From Stappia sp. TSB10P1A (GTDB lineage: Bacteria; Pseudomonadota; Alphaproteobacteria; Rhizobiales; Stappiaceae), in assembly GCF_900185725.1 (NCBI RefSeq), contig NZ_FYAU01000014.1, positions 124,001 through 188,000 of the forward strand: 64,000 nucleotides of DNA. The letters are read 5' to 3'. The position numbers and the translations under genes were made by a program. Of the stretch, positions 41,545 to 50,044 are shown one piece after another (positions within the stretch are counted from its first letter, which is position 1; every line of letters starts with the position of its first letter). The notes beneath the pieces were generated by a model that saw only the letters and a program-made list of their open reading frames with translations, had not been told where the DNA came from and did not search any database.

Positions 41545-42444
41545 TCAGCCGGTGCCGCCGCGCAGCGCCTTGTAGACCCGGCTGGTCGGGCGGATGCCCA
41601 TCTCGCGCTCGATGAAGGCGACCGCATCGAGCAGCGGTTCCATCGAAATTTCGCAGTCGTAACAATCACCTAGAAGCAGATAGAGCACGTCCTCGGTGGC
41701 GACGTTGCCGGCCGCGCCCGGCGCGAAGGGGCAGCCGCCGAGCCCGCCGGCCGCCGCATCGACGGTCCGAATTCCGAGCCGCAGCGCCTCGGCGACATTG
41801 GCGATGCCCATTCCGTAGGTGTCGTGAAAATGCGCGGCAAGCTCTGCGACCGGAACGTGTTCGGCGACCGCCTCGACGACCGCCGCGATGCGCGCCGGCG
41901 TTGCTTTTCCGAGCGTTTCGCCCAGCGAAATCTCGCCGCAGCCCATGTCCTTCAGCGCCCGCGACACCTCCGCGACCGCCGCCGGCGCGACCCGCCCGGC
42001 ATAGGGACAATCGGTGATCGTCGACACGTAGCCGCGCACGAAGATCTTGTAATCTTTCGCTTTTTCAACGAGTGGCCGGAAGCGGGCGAGCGACTCGGTG
42101 ACGGTACAACCGATGTTCTTTTCGGCGAACGCATCGCTCGCGGCGGTGAACACGGCGACCGCGCGGGCGCCGTGTTCGATGGCCTGGTCGAGGCCGCGCT
42201 CGTTGGCGACCAGCACCATGTCGCCGTTCCGCTGGCGCGAGCCCGTCGCGGCCATCACCTCGGCGGTATCGGCCATCCGCGGAACGGCTTTTGGCGAGAC
42301 GAACGAGCCGACCTCGATCCGCCTTATCCCCGCCCGCCGCAGGTGCTCGACAAGGCCGATGCGCGCCGCCGTCGCGATCGGTTCCTTGCGCGCCTGCAGC
42401 CCGTCGCGCGGGCCGACTTCGACGATGGTGACGCGCTCGCTCAT
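41545..42444 (-). CDS. mvaB: hydroxymethylglutaryl-CoA lyase
   Basis: A 299-residue TIM-barrel lyase splitting HMG-CoA to acetyl-CoA and acetoacetate. Diagnostic blocks: VEVGPRDGLQ near 8-17, FHDTYGMGIANV, and GGLGGCPFAPGAAGNVATED near 234-253 with the catalytic Cys. It is encoded 10 bp after HMG-CoA reductase, as in mvaAB operons of mevalonate-using bacteria, so it forms the last step of mevalonate breakdown. Confidence 0.93.
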   Translation of the reverse strand: MSERVTIVEVGPRDGLQARKEPIATAARIGLVEHLRRAGIRRIEVGSFVSPKAVPRMADTAEVMAATGSRQRNGDMVLVANERGLDQAIEHGARAVAVFTAASDAFAEKNIGCTVTESLARFRPLVEKAKDYKIFVRGYVSTITDCPYAGRVAPAAVAEVSRALKDMGCGEISLGETLGKATPARIAAVVEAVAEHVPVAELAAHFHDTYGMGIANVAEALRLGIRTVDAAAGGLGGCPFAPGAAGNVATEDVLYLLLGDCYDCEISMEPLLDAVAFIEREMGIRPTSRVYKALRGGTG

Positions 42445-42454
42445 CCGGTCCGGC

Positions 42455-43732
42455 CTATTTTCCGGCGCGCAGGGCGGCGAGGATTTCCTCGGCGATATCC
42501 TGGCGAACCTTGCCGCGCGCCTTGAGTTCGCGCGCCACCTGGTCGATTTCATCCCCGACCGCGCCGACCAGCAGGGCGACGTTCTGGGCATGCAGCGCCA
42601 TGTGGCCCTTCTGGATGCCGGTGGTCGCCAGCGCCCGCATCGCCGCGAAGTTCTGCGCAAGGCCGATGGCGACGATGATCCGCGCCAGTTGGTCGGCGCT
42701 ATCCACGCCGAGCAGCTTGAGGCAGGCCTGCGCGGTCGGGTGGATCTTGGTGGCGCCGCCGATCAGGCCGACGGCCATCGGCATCTCCAGGATGCCGACC
42801 AGATTGCCGTCCGCGTCCTCCTCCCAGCGCGACATCGAGCCATAGTGGCCCTTGCGCGCGGCGAAGGCGTGGGCGCCGGCCTCGATGGCGCGGGTATCGT
42901 TGCCGGTGGCCAGCACTACCGCACTGACACCATTCATGATTCCCTTGTTGTGGGTGGCGGCGCGATAGGGGTCCGCATCGGCGAAATGATAGGCCGAGAT
43001 CATGTCGTCGCGCACCTCTTCGCCGCCGATCTCAGCCAGCGGCCACACCGCGCGGGCCCGCACCACGCGGCGGTCGGCGAGGTTCGTCAGGATCCGCAGC
43101 AGGCTGCGGGCGCCGGTCCATTCCACCAGCCGCGGCGCCAGCGCCTCGGCCATGCTGTTGACCGCGTTGGCGCCCATGGCGTCGCGCGTGTCGACGATGA
43201 TGTGGACGATGGTCATCGGCCCTTCGGCCGTCTCGATCACCCGCACCTCGATGTCGCGGAAACCGCCGCCGAGCTTGACCAGCAGCGGATCGGTCTCGTC
43301 GCAGATCGCACGAATTTCCTCAATGCGTTCATAGACTTTGAGGCGCACCTGCTCGGGATCGCTGGCGCCGAGCAACTGGATCTGTGCCGCCATCACCGGC
43401 CCCGACGAGGAGGTGAAGAAGCCCCCCGTCGGCCGGCAGCGCTTGGCCGCGTTGCAGACGGCGGCGATGACGGAGGACTCCTCCGTCGCCATCGGCACCA
43501 GGACCTCGCGGCCGTCGACGATCATGTTGGTGGCGACGCCGATCGGAATGGCGATGCTGGAAATCGCGTTCTCGACCAGCCGGTCGGCCAGCTCGATCCG
43601 GCCTTCCGCGGCGGCCGCGAAATTGGCGATCGCCTCGTTGCCAAGGCCGGCCTTGGCGGCCACCGCCTGAAGGCGCTCGGCCGGCGTCATCTTGTGGAGA
43701 CCTTCGATACGGGAAGATCGCGCGTCGCTCAT
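42455..43732 (-). CDS. mvaA: class II (degradative) HMG-CoA reductase
   Basis: A 425-residue enzyme of the Pseudomonas mevalonii type, working in the oxidative direction (mevalonate + CoA to HMG-CoA). Recognisable blocks are ENAISSIAIPIGVATNMI near 57-74, LVPMATEESSVIAAV near 82-96, and HNKGIMNGVSAVVLATGND near 260-278 with a catalytic-site Lys. Coupling to HMG-CoA lyase and a TRAP transporter, rather than to isoprenoid genes, supports catabolism. Confidence 0.93.
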   Translation of the reverse strand: MSDARSSRIEGLHKMTPAERLQAVAAKAGLGNEAIANFAAAAEGRIELADRLVENAISSIAIPIGVATNMIVDGREVLVPMATEESSVIAAVCNAAKRCRPTGGFFTSSSGPVMAAQIQLLGASDPEQVRLKVYERIEEIRAICDETDPLLVKLGGGFRDIEVRVIETAEGPMTIVHIIVDTRDAMGANAVNSMAEALAPRLVEWTGARSLLRILTNLADRRVVRARAVWPLAEIGGEEVRDDMISAYHFADADPYRAATHNKGIMNGVSAVVLATGNDTRAIEAGAHAFAARKGHYGSMSRWEEDADGNLVGILEMPMAVGLIGGATKIHPTAQACLKLLGVDSADQLARIIVAIGLAQNFAAMRALATTGIQKGHMALHAQNVALLVGAVGDEIDQVARELKARGKVRQDIAEEILAALRAGK

Positions 43733-43757
43733 GGTCAGTCCTGTCCTGGGTAAAGTC

Positions 43758-45071
43758 TTACTGGATCATGGATTTCGGCAGCCACAGCACCAGTTCGGGG
43801 AACATGGCGCAGATCAGGATGCCGAGGGCCTGGAGAAGCATGAAAGGGATGATGGCGCGGTAGACCGTGCCCATGCCGATGCCGGCGGGCAGCACCCCCT
43901 TCATGTAGAAAAGCGTGTAGCCGAAGGGCGGCGAGATATAGGCCATCTGCGCCGAGACGAGGAACAGGATGCCGAACCACAGCCGGTCGAAGCCAAGGAA
44001 GTCGATGACGGGCAGGAACACCGGCACGCACAGCAGGATGATGCCGATCTCGTCCAGGAACATGCCCAGAAAGAACAGGATCGCCAGCATCACAGCCAGC
44101 ACCAGCCAGCGGTTGGTGTCGAGGTCCTGGATGAAGCCGAGCAGGAAGTCGGCGCCGCCCGTGCCGGTGAAGATCGCCACGAAGGCGCGCGCGCCGATGG
44201 TGATCCACAGGATCATCGTCGTCACCTTGACCACGTCGAGCGCGACGCCGGTGATCAGCTCGCCGTTGAAGCGGCGCTCGATCAGCGCCGAGACGAAGGC
44301 GAGCGCGACGCCGACGGCCGCCGCCTCGGTCGGGGTGGCGATGCCCATGTAGATCGTGCCGAGCACGCCGACGATGATCAGCATCGGCAGGATCAGCGAC
44401 TTCAGCGCGCCGAGCCGCATGGCCCAGGTGATCTCGTCGTCGTCCGTCGGGCGCGGGGCGATCGACGGGTTCAGCGCCGAACGCAGCACGATATAGCCGA
44501 TATAGAGCGAGGCCAGCAGCAGCCCCGGCACCACGCCGGCAATGAACATCTGGCCGATGGAGGCCTGCGCCGTCACCGCGTAGACGATGGTGATCACCGA
44601 AGGCGGAATGAGAATGCCGAGCGTGCCGCCGGCGCAGATCGTGCCGATGGCCAGCTCCGGCTGGTAGCCGCGCCTCAGCATCGATGGCAGCGCCAGCATG
44701 CCCATGGCCGCGACGGCGGCGCCGACGATGCCGGTCATGGCGGCGATGATCGTGCAGATCGCCACGGTGCCGACGGCAAGGCCGCCCGGCAGGCGCCGCG
44801 ACCAGATCTCCATCGCGTTGTAAAGGCTTTCGATCACGCCGGAGCGCTGCAGCACGCTGGCCATCATCACATAGAGCGGGATCGCCAGCAGCGATTCCGA
44901 GCGCATCGTGTCGTAGAGGTTCAGCACGGTGACGGTCAGCGCCGCCGGCCCCCACAGGACGACGGTGAAGAACAGCGCCAGCGAGCCGAGAACGAAGGCG
45001 AGGGGCAGGCCGGTGAGCAGCAGGCCGACAAGACCGCTGAACATCACCAGGAGAACGAGTTCGGAACTCAC
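43758..45071 (-). CDS. dctM: TRAP transporter large permease DctM
   Basis: A 437-residue polytopic permease with DctM signatures (GGTLGILIPPSVITIVYAV, FLDEIGIILLCVPVFLPV). The start is a GTG at 45071 that overlaps the DctQ stop (GTGA); the frame is open further upstream but not coding. With DctQ and DctP it should import mevalonate, inferred from the downstream mvaAB genes. Confidence 0.92.
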   Translation of the reverse strand: MSSELVLLVMFSGLVGLLLTGLPLAFVLGSLALFFTVVLWGPAALTVTVLNLYDTMRSESLLAIPLYVMMASVLQRSGVIESLYNAMEIWSRRLPGGLAVGTVAICTIIAAMTGIVGAAVAAMGMLALPSMLRRGYQPELAIGTICAGGTLGILIPPSVITIVYAVTAQASIGQMFIAGVVPGLLLASLYIGYIVLRSALNPSIAPRPTDDDEITWAMRLGALKSLILPMLIIVGVLGTIYMGIATPTEAAAVGVALAFVSALIERRFNGELITGVALDVVKVTTMILWITIGARAFVAIFTGTGGADFLLGFIQDLDTNRWLVLAVMLAILFFLGMFLDEIGIILLCVPVFLPVIDFLGFDRLWFGILFLVSAQMAYISPPFGYTLFYMKGVLPAGIGMGTVYRAIIPFMLLQALGILICAMFPELVLWLPKSMIQ

Positions 45072-45580
45072 GGGCGGGCCTCCTTGGCGGCGGCCGCTGG
45101 CGGCGTGCGCAGTGCCATGCCAGCTTCGACGAGCGCCTGGGCGAAAAGCATCAGGAAGGCGAAGGGAACGATGAACTTGACCCACCAGATCGGCGGGTTC
45201 CAGGCGGAGAAACTGGTCTCGCCGAACTGGAAGGCATTGACCGCGAGCGGCCAGCTCACCCAGCCGAACACGGCAGCGAAGATCGCGATCACCAGAAAGC
45301 TGAATATTTCCAGCGCCTTGCGCGTGCGGCCCGAGCTGCGTTCGCTAAAGATGTCGACAGCGACATGCCCGCGCAGATGCAGCAGATAGGGGCCGGCCAG
45401 CATGAAATGCGGACCGAACAGGAGCGTGCTCGCCTCCATCGCCCAGACGGTTGGCGCCTGGAAGGCATAGCGGGCGACGACCTCGTAGAGCAGCATCGGC
45501 ACCACGGCGAAGATCGCAAGGGCGGCAATGCCGAAGAGGATCCGGTTGAGGCCGGTGACGAAATTGAAAACTGGGGTCAT
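45068..45580 (-). CDS. dctQ: TRAP transporter small permease DctQ
   Basis: A 170-residue four-helix membrane protein: helices near 10-30, 50-70, 88-112 and 130-152, with the DctQ-typical VDIFSERSSGRTRKALEIFS after helix two. Small subunit of the same TRAP system. It ends overlapping DctM, and starts 98 bp after the DctP stop. Confidence 0.9.
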   Translation of the reverse strand: MTPVFNFVTGLNRILFGIAALAIFAVVPMLLYEVVARYAFQAPTVWAMEASTLLFGPHFMLAGPYLLHLRGHVAVDIFSERSSGRTRKALEIFSFLVIAIFAAVFGWVSWPLAVNAFQFGETSFSAWNPPIWWVKFIVPFAFLMLFAQALVEAGMALRTPPAAAAKEARP

Positions 45581-45678
45581 GAAGAAAGCCTGCTGTCGGT
45601 GACCGTCTGCTGTGGGTCAGGCAGGACGCAGCAAAACGGCGGGCGACGCAAGCGCGCCGCCCGCCGGGGAGGAAGGGC

Positions 45679-46710
45679 TCAGAGAAGCCCGAGCGACTGC
45701 ATGAACGCGGTCTGGCTCTCGACGATCCGGGTGGCGAGCGCGTCGCCCTTGGTTGCCGTGGTCCAGGAGGCGACCGCCTTGACGCGCGCCTCGGCGATGT
45801 CGGCCGGATCGAGATGGATCACCTCGACGCCCTGCGCGCGATACTTGTCGAGCACGAGCGTGTCCTGCACCAGGATGCGCTGGCGCAGCGAGCCGGAAAT
45901 CTCGCGCGCGGCAACCGCCAGCGCCGCCTTGAAGGAGGCCGGCAGGGCCTCAAAGGCGGCCGTGTTGGCGACATAGCTGGTGGCGGTGGTCGGCTGATGC
46001 ACGCCCGGCAGGATGATGAACTTCGCCACCTCGCCGAGACCGGCCTCGAAATTGGCGGTCAGGTCGCCGCGGTCGGCGAAGTCGATCAGGCCCTTTTCCA
46101 GGCCGGAATAGACGTCGGCGGTCGCCATCGGCGTCACCGCGACACCGAGATCGCCCATCACCGCGGAAGCGAGGCCGACGAAGCGGCCCTTCTTGCCGGC
46201 CATCTCGGCAATGCTCTCGATCTTGACGGTCGAGTGCATCGGCTCCTCGCCGTAGACGGTCGGGGCGATGTAGGAGAGGCCGGCCTTGCCATAGGCCTCG
46301 CGCGCCATGTCGAGGCCGCCGAGCTCGTAGAACCACGCCTCGTACTGGTCGGCTTCCGGGAAACCGAAGGGAATCGTCGAGGTGAAGGCGAAGGCCGGGA
46401 TCTTGCCCGCCTCATAGCCGTCGAAGGTCTTCATCATCTGGAAGGCGCCGCTGCGCACGGCATCGAAGGCCTGCGCTGCCGGCACGAGCTGTCCGGCGGA
46501 GAACAGCTTGATGTCGAACTTGCCGTCGGTCAGTTCCGCGACACGGGCGACGAAGGCCTTCTCGAACTCGAACGGCGTCGTGCCACCGTCCCACAGCGCC
46601 TGCATGCGCCACTCGACGGCCTCCTGCGCGCGGGCGACCGCGGGCATGGCAAGCACACCGCCGCCAATGGCGGAAGCGGCGAGAAAACGGCGTCTGGAAA
46701 CATCCTTCAT
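45679..46710 (-). CDS. dctP: TRAP solute-binding protein DctP (Tat signal)
   Basis: A 343-residue periplasmic receptor with a twin-arginine signal (SRRRFLAASAIGGG near residues 5-18, ARA-Q cleavage). It shows the DctP fold blocks AFDAVRSGAFQMMKTF and SAVMGDLGVAVTPMATADVYSGLEKGLIDF (in part) with the conserved ligand-binding region. Of two in-frame ATGs (46716, 46710), 46710 has GGGAGG at the right distance. Likely ligand mevalonate, from linkage to mvaAB. Confidence 0.9.
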   Translation of the reverse strand: MKDVSRRRFLAASAIGGGVLAMPAVARAQEAVEWRMQALWDGGTTPFEFEKAFVARVAELTDGKFDIKLFSAGQLVPAAQAFDAVRSGAFQMMKTFDGYEAGKIPAFAFTSTIPFGFPEADQYEAWFYELGGLDMAREAYGKAGLSYIAPTVYGEEPMHSTVKIESIAEMAGKKGRFVGLASAVMGDLGVAVTPMATADVYSGLEKGLIDFADRGDLTANFEAGLGEVAKFIILPGVHQPTTATSYVANTAAFEALPASFKAALAVAAREISGSLRQRILVQDTLVLDKYRAQGVEVIHLDPADIAEARVKAVASWTTATKGDALATRIVESQTAFMQSLGLL

Positions 46711-46747
46711 GTGCATCCTCCCGGATAGTCGGTTTGTTATGTCCGCG

Positions 46748-46832
46748 AACTGTCCTAAGAATGACTGGGACAATCAAGGGACAGTTCCTGTCAAATTTGC
46801 GATGACTGTCCCAGTTCCATCATTGGGACAGT
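46748..46832. promoter_or_regulatory. cluster of ACTGTCC(C) operator boxes between dctP and mocR-type gene
   Basis: Five copies of an ACTGTCCC-like box, in both orientations, lie in the divergent intergenic region: AACTGTCCT (46748), ACTGGGACA (46764), AGGGACAGT (46778), ACTGTCCCAGT (46805) and TTGGGACAGT (46823). The spacings are about one to four helical turns. They are likely sites for the adjacent MocR regulator, controlling both directions. Confidence 0.7.
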
Positions 46833-46848
46833 GAGCGGGAAACGAGGC

Positions 46849-48246
46849 ATGCCAAGGCGTTCCAGGGCGGATACGATCGTCAGCCATGTCAGCGGGTTGC
46901 TGTCCGCCGGCGCCTACAAGGCGGGCGAGCGGCTGCCCTCCGTGCGCCAGGCGGCGCGCGAACACGGCGTTTCCAAGAACACCATGGCCGAGGCCTATGA
47001 CCGGCTGGTGGCGCGCGGGTTGCTGGAAGCGCGCGCGGGCTCGGGATACTACGTCGCCCAGTTCCAGCCGCCCCGTTCCGTGCCGCCGGCGCCGCATGTG
47101 GCGGCCGCCGTCGACGTGGTTTCCTTGCTGCGCGAACAACTCGACCAGCATTACGAGGTGCGCCCCGGCGACGGCCGTCCACCGCCCTTCTGGATGGAGG
47201 GCTCCGAGCTCAAGCGCTACTTCTCGGTGTTCAAGACGGCGGGCCCGTCCTCCGTCGATTTCGGCTATGGCAGTTCCTGGGGCTATGCGCCGCTGCGCCA
47301 GCGGCTGCGGGTGCTGCTGATGGAGCGGGCGATCGCGGTGCAGCCGGACGGGCTGCTGCTGACCCATGGGGTCAATCACGGCTTCGACCTGATCATCCGG
47401 CACCTGATCGAGCCCGGCGACACGGTGTTTGTCGACGATCCCGGCTACTATCCGCTGTTCGGCAAGCTGACGCTGGCCAAGGCGAGAATGGTCGGCATCC
47501 GCCGCGCCCAGGATGGGCCGGATCTGGAAGACCTTGCCGCCAAGCTTGCGATCCACCGGCCGAAGATCTTCTTCACCCAGTCGCTCGCCCACAATCCGAC
47601 CGGCGGCTCGCTGTCGCCGGCGGTGGCCTTCGGGCTGATGCGGCTCGCCGAGCGCTGGGGTTTCCTTCTGGTGGAGAACGACGTGCTCGGCGACATCCTG
47701 CCGGCGACGCTGCCGCGCCTTGCCGCGCTCGACCAGCTCAACCGGGTGCTCTATGTCGGCACCTTCTCCAAGACCCTGTCGGCGAGCCTGCGCTGCGGCT
47801 TCGTCGCCGGGCACCCGTCGATCATCGCCTCGCTCGGCAATCTCAAGATGCTGACGAGCGTGGCGACGGCCGACTATGTCGAGAGATTCGTCTTCAAGCT
47901 GATCCAGGACGGCCACTATCTGCGCCATCTGCGGCGACTGCGGGCGCGCGTCGAGGACGCGCACAAGGCCTCGCTGGCGCAACTGGAGGCGCTGGGGCTG
48001 ACGGTGCGCGCCAGCGTGACGCCGGGCTTCTACCTGTGGGCGGAGTTTCCCGAAGGCATCGACGAGATGGAGCTGTGCCGCAAGGCGGCGGAACGCAGCA
48101 TCTTCCTGGCACCGGGCAGCGTGTTCACGCCGGATCGTACGGCGGCTGAGCGGGCAGGGCGCGGCCGCGCGGCGATCCGCGTCAACGTCGCCTATGGCAC
48201 CAATCCGCGCTTCATCGACTTCCTGCGCGACATCATGGAGGGCTGA
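46849..48246 (+). CDS. MocR/PdxR-type GntR regulator with aminotransferase domain
   Basis: A 465-residue regulator: an N-terminal GntR winged helix (about 5-75, with ERLPSVRQAAREHGVSKNTM), then a fold-I aminotransferase-like domain (about 110-460) in which the PLP lysine appears in YVGTFSKTLSASLRCGF. ATG 46849 is preferred over a GTG at 46831. Divergent from the mevalonate TRAP operon and flanked by repeated ACTGTCC boxes, it probably regulates that operon. A PLP-binding regulator for a pathway without amino acids is unusual. Confidence 0.9.
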   Translation: MPRRSRADTIVSHVSGLLSAGAYKAGERLPSVRQAAREHGVSKNTMAEAYDRLVARGLLEARAGSGYYVAQFQPPRSVPPAPHVAAAVDVVSLLREQLDQHYEVRPGDGRPPPFWMEGSELKRYFSVFKTAGPSSVDFGYGSSWGYAPLRQRLRVLLMERAIAVQPDGLLLTHGVNHGFDLIIRHLIEPGDTVFVDDPGYYPLFGKLTLAKARMVGIRRAQDGPDLEDLAAKLAIHRPKIFFTQSLAHNPTGGSLSPAVAFGLMRLAERWGFLLVENDVLGDILPATLPRLAALDQLNRVLYVGTFSKTLSASLRCGFVAGHPSIIASLGNLKMLTSVATADYVERFVFKLIQDGHYLRHLRRLRARVEDAHKASLAQLEALGLTVRASVTPGFYLWAEFPEGIDEMELCRKAAERSIFLAPGSVFTPDRTAAERAGRGRAAIRVNVAYGTNPRFIDFLRDIMEG

Positions 48247-48255
48247 CCTCAGGGG

Positions 48256-49221
48256 TCAGGCCGTCTCCAGCAGCTTGGCGAGGCGCCGCAGGTTGCCGCC
48301 GAAGGGTGACAGCACTGCGCTGATGCGCGATCGCGAGGCCTCGCCGAGATCCTGCCGAATGATCGCCGCGAGGCTGCCTGTGGCGCTGAGATCGATGTAA
48401 TGGGCGCCGCCCTGCGCCTCGATCGCCGCCACTGTTGCGCCAAGGCGCATCGGCTCGCGGACGATCCGCCAGGCGAGATCCGCAACGCCGGGCTGCACCG
48501 GCGCACTGAGGCAGGCCGACCAGACCGGCCAGAACGGGCTTTCCAGCCGCTCGCTCGCCGCATCGGCGACAACGCCCGTGCGCGCCGGCTCGATCCAGCG
48601 CGAGTGAAAGGCGAAGGGCACCGGCAGCCGCTGGAACGGCGCGTCGAGCCGGGTGAGGATCGCCTCGACCTCCGCGACATTCTCGCCCGGCATCGCCAGG
48701 ACATGGTGGCGTTCGGCATTGATGCCGGCAAGCTCGCTCAAGGTGCCGAGCCGTGGCTCGCTCTCGCGCAGGGACGGAGGGCCGAGCACGGCGATCAGCG
48801 CGCCGGGCGCGCAGCTTTCCAGGAACAGGCGCGGCTGGCGCGCGACGGCGGCAAGGGCCGTCTCGAACGGCACCATCCCGGCAACGCTCATGGCGGCGAA
48901 CTCACCGAGGCTGACGCCGAGCAGCATGTCGGGGCGCAGCCCCTTGTGCTGCAGCAGCTTGGCCATGGCGAACTGGGTCATGAAGATCGCCGGATGGGTG
49001 TGCTCCAGCCGGTCGAAGGGCTCGCTGGCGCGCCGTCCGCTTGCATGGATCTCGGCGAGCGGCGAGAAGGCGTGCCTGTCGCGGACGATGGCATCGCCAA
49101 TGTCCATCCATTGCCTGAACACCGGTTCTTCGGCAAGAAGGTCGGCGGCCATGTGGTAATACTGCGAGCCCTGGCCGGCGAAGCAGAAGACGAGCGGCAG
49201 GGACTTGGGAGCAGGCGGCAT
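48256..49221 (-). CDS. free-standing acyltransferase (trans-AT or acyl hydrolase)
   Basis: A 321-residue AT-fold protein of the trans-AT PKS type. The nucleophile motif reads GVSLGEF (Ser at 104), where His of GHSxGE is Val; FAGQGSQ near 14-20 and FAFHSR near 214-219 (catalytic His, malonyl-type) are present. It may load malonyl onto PKS carrier domains, or act as the proofreading hydrolase found in many trans-AT clusters; the altered motif and the second AT at 62584 make the hydrolase role possible. Divergent from the PPTase gene with overlapping start codons. Confidence 0.88.
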   Translation of the reverse strand: MPPAPKSLPLVFCFAGQGSQYYHMAADLLAEEPVFRQWMDIGDAIVRDRHAFSPLAEIHASGRRASEPFDRLEHTHPAIFMTQFAMAKLLQHKGLRPDMLLGVSLGEFAAMSVAGMVPFETALAAVARQPRLFLESCAPGALIAVLGPPSLRESEPRLGTLSELAGINAERHHVLAMPGENVAEVEAILTRLDAPFQRLPVPFAFHSRWIEPARTGVVADAASERLESPFWPVWSACLSAPVQPGVADLAWRIVREPMRLGATVAAIEAQGGAHYIDLSATGSLAAIIRQDLGEASRSRISAVLSPFGGNLRRLAKLLETA

Positions 49222-50044
49222 GCAGGAATCCTGGCAGGGCGGCGCGAAGCAGGAGCAGCCTATCTCGCACGGCTCGCCCTTTTGCGACAAGCTCGAGGCG
49301 GGCGTCGATCACGTCACCGTCTGGTGGCTGGACCTGAAGAGCATCCGCGAGGACGACTGGGGCCTGCTGGAAAGCCTGCTGGAAGACAGCGAGTTGGAGC
49401 GCTCCACCCGCTTCCACTTCGACCGCGACCGGGACGTCTATATCGCCGCCCATGCGCTGACGCGCGGCCTCCTGACCTGGTGGACCGGCCTGCCGGCCCG
49501 CGACTGGCGCTTCACCCCCGGCGATCACGGCAAGCCGGAGGTGACGCCGCCCGCCGGCCTGCCGCGCCTGCGGGTGAACCTCTCCCATACGCGTGAGCTG
49601 GCGGCCGTGGCGCTCACGGTCGACAACGATGTCGGCGTCGATGTGGAGTGGCTGGAGCGGGTCAACGACGTCGACCAGCTTGCCAAGCGCGTCTTCGCCG
49701 CCGACGAGCGCGCGCTGCTTGCCGCGACACCGAGCGAGCGCAAGACCGAGATCTTCCTCACCTTCTGGACGCTGAAGGAGGCCTATGTGAAGGCCATCGG
49801 CAAGGGGCTGTCGCAGCCGCTCGATGCCTTCGCCTTCACCCTGGAGCCGCCGCTGATCCGCTTCGACAACATCGCGGCGGACGATGCGGCGCTCTGGCGC
49901 TTCCGCCACCTGAAGCCGACCGACCGCCACAAGCTGGCGGTCGGCGTGCGCCATCCGCATCCAGAGCGCCTGTCGATGGAGATCGGCGCCGCGCCGCTCG
50001 ACTACTTGCGGAACCTCGGCGCGGCGAGCTCGTCCTCCGGCTGA
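49220..50044 (+). CDS. Sfp-type 4'-phosphopantetheinyl transferase
   Basis: A 274-residue PPTase that activates the carrier domains of the cluster. VGVDVEWLERVNDVDQLAKRVF (in part) has the magnesium-binding D-x-E, and FWTLKEAYVKAIGKGL carries the W-x-x-K-E-A signature. Start ATG at 49220 is one base offset from the divergent AT start on the other strand. The 3' end overlaps the convergent metallophosphoesterase gene by 43 bp. Confidence 0.92.
   Translation: MQESWQGGAKQEQPISHGSPFCDKLEAGVDHVTVWWLDLKSIREDDWGLLESLLEDSELERSTRFHFDRDRDVYIAAHALTRGLLTWWTGLPARDWRFTPGDHGKPEVTPPAGLPRLRVNLSHTRELAAVALTVDNDVGVDVEWLERVNDVDQLAKRVFAADERALLAATPSERKTEIFLTFWTLKEAYVKAIGKGLSQPLDAFAFTLEPPLIRFDNIAADDAALWRFRHLKPTDRHKLAVGVRHPHPERLSMEIGAAPLDYLRNLGAASSSSG

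Noticed and set aside
42455-43732. Isoprenoid-biosynthetic role for HMG-CoA reductase.
   Set aside because: Class II sequence, next to HMG-CoA lyase and a TRAP transporter, with no mevalonate kinase genes.
43692-45389. 565-codon + strand frame opposite DctM.
   Set aside because: Antisense shadow of a hydrophobic gene; no domain recognised.
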